From positions 1 to 43,935 of the forward strand of contig JAFQKQ010000067.1 in NCBI GenBank assembly GCA_017396845.1: a stretch of DNA of 43,935 bases, given 5' to 3'. The notes beneath the pieces are model-generated. The model was given only the letters and a program-made list of their open reading frames with translations, was not told the DNA's origin and did no database searches. The position numbers were made by a program, and so were the translations under genes. Below, one piece after another: positions 43,117-43,935 of the stretch; the stretch's first letter is position 1; each line of letters opens with the position of its first letter. This stretch comes from Clostridia bacterium (GTDB lineage: Bacteria; Bacillota; Clostridia; Christensenellales; Aristaeellaceae).

Positions 43117-43935
43117 TTAATACATTCCGCCCATTCCGCCGGGTGCTGCGGGTGCGGCCGGGGGATTCTTTTCGGGCAGGTCGGTTACAAGGGATTCGGT
43201 GGTCAGAACCATGGAGGCGACGGAGGCTGCATTCTGCAGAGCGCTTCTGGTGACCTTGGTGGGGTCGATGATGCCGCGCTCGGCCATATCGCAGTACTCG
43301 TCCTTGGCGGCGTCGTAGCCGAAGCCGACCTTCTTGGAGGTCTTGATCTTCTCAACCGCTACGCTTCCGTCTACGCCTGCGTTGGCGCAGATCTGACGGA
43401 CGGGCTCTTCCAGTGCGCGAAGCACGATGGATGCGCCGGTCTTGGTGTCGCCGGAGAGGGTCTTCATGAAGTCGTTTACGGGCTTGAAGCACGCCATCAG
43501 CGCGGTTCCGCCGCCGGGAACGATGCCTTCTTCAACGGCAGCACGGGTTGCGGCCCGCGCGTCCTCGATGCGAAGCTTGCGCTCCTTCATCTCGATCTCG
43601 GTAGCGGCGCCTACGTGGATTACGGCTACGCCGCCTGCGAGCTTGGCAAGGCGCTCCTGCAGCTTCTCGCGGTCGTAATCGGAGGTGGTGTCTTCGATCT
43701 GGCTGCGGATGGAGTTGATGCGGGCTCTGATCTCGGAGGGATCGCCTGCGCCTTCAACGATAACGGTGTTGTCCTTGTCAACCTTAACCTGACGGGCGCG
43801 GCCGAGCATGTCAACAGTGGCTTCCTTAAGGTCGAGGCCGAGCTCTTCGGTGATGACCTGGCCGCCGGTCAGGATAGCGATATCCTGGAGCATGGCCTTG
43901 CGGCGATCGCCGAAACCGGGAGCCTTGACGGCAAC
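43117..43935 (-). CDS. groL: 60-kDa chaperonin GroEL, C-terminal half (cut by window edge)
   Basis: The frame runs unbroken from the window end to a stop at 43117-43119, encoding about 272 residues, half of the usual 540. It begins [25 protein letters not shown], part of the apical/intermediate domain, and ends in the GGMGGMY repeat that hangs inside the folding cavity. [13 protein letters not shown] and the ATP-contacting GYDA region are present. The true start and groES should lie beyond 43935 on this strand. Confidence 0.97.
   Translation of the reverse strand, partial: VAVKAPGFGDRRKAMLQDIAILTGGQVITEELGLDLKEATVDMLGRARQVKVDKDNTVIVEGAGDPSEIRARINSIRSQIEDTTSDYDREKLQERLAKLAGGVAVIHVGAATEIEMKERKLRIEDARAATRAAVEEGIVPGGGTALMACFKPVNDFMKTLSGDTKTGASIVLRALEEPVRQICANAGVDGSVAVEKIKTSKKVGFGYDAAKDEYCDMAERGIIDPTKVTRSALQNAASVASMVLTTESLVTDLPEKNPPAAPAAPGGMGGMY

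Overview
This window is a contiguous piece of a Gram-positive, spore-forming Clostridia-type chromosome. The evidence is the Firmicutes gene orders (spc ribosomal operon with a KOW protein gene between map and infA; coaBC-priA-def-fmt-rsmB-rlmN-stp-prkC-rsgA-rpe; rpmB, asp23, fakA, recG), strong AGGAGG ribosome sites, intrinsic terminators, and two alpha/beta-type small acid-soluble spore protein genes. An anaerobic, gut-like lifestyle is inferred from a ferredoxin-tailed aldo/keto reductase, a nitroreductase and two alpha-L-fucosidases of different families. I cannot name the genus; Christensenellales-like Clostridia is only a guess. No rRNA, tRNA, CRISPR array, phage or insertion sequence was seen.

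Layout. 1-5924: 3' part of the spc operon (end of rpsN, then rpsH to rpmJ), closed by a perfect terminator where rpsM-rpsK-rpoA would be expected. 6010-7816: minus-strand genes (a broken lipoprotein gene, a thioesterase and an AEC transporter). 7876-9947: a single-gene GH151 fucosidase unit. 10071-14718: TrpR-like yerC, pcrA and ligA behind a promoter whose -10 lies inside a perfect palindrome, a likely autoregulatory operator. 14765-27766: one long housekeeping run from yicC to rpe. 27767-29482: a 59-residue membrane protein gene whose ribosome site lies in the rpe terminator stem, and a convergent CNNM/CorC-type gene with a leader of about 180 nt containing an intrinsic terminator before the start codon. 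29618-31687: GH29 fucosidase and nitroreductase. 31706-38128: rpmB (minus), then ACT-domain/DUF711, then asp23-fakA-recG. 38204-38693: two SASP genes. 38909-41296: threonine catabolism (tdh-kbl). 41345-43021: a decayed methyltransferase gene and an aldo/keto reductase. 43117-43935: the C-terminal half of groL, cut by the window edge.

Most of the window is core information processing. The most unusual signals are regulatory: the attenuator-type leader before the CNNM gene, the palindrome over the yerC promoter, and the terminator that masks a ribosome site. There are also a 48-bp tandem repeat encoding a charged extension on RsmB and two broken genes (a lipoprotein gene with one frame break at its start, and a methyltransferase remnant).
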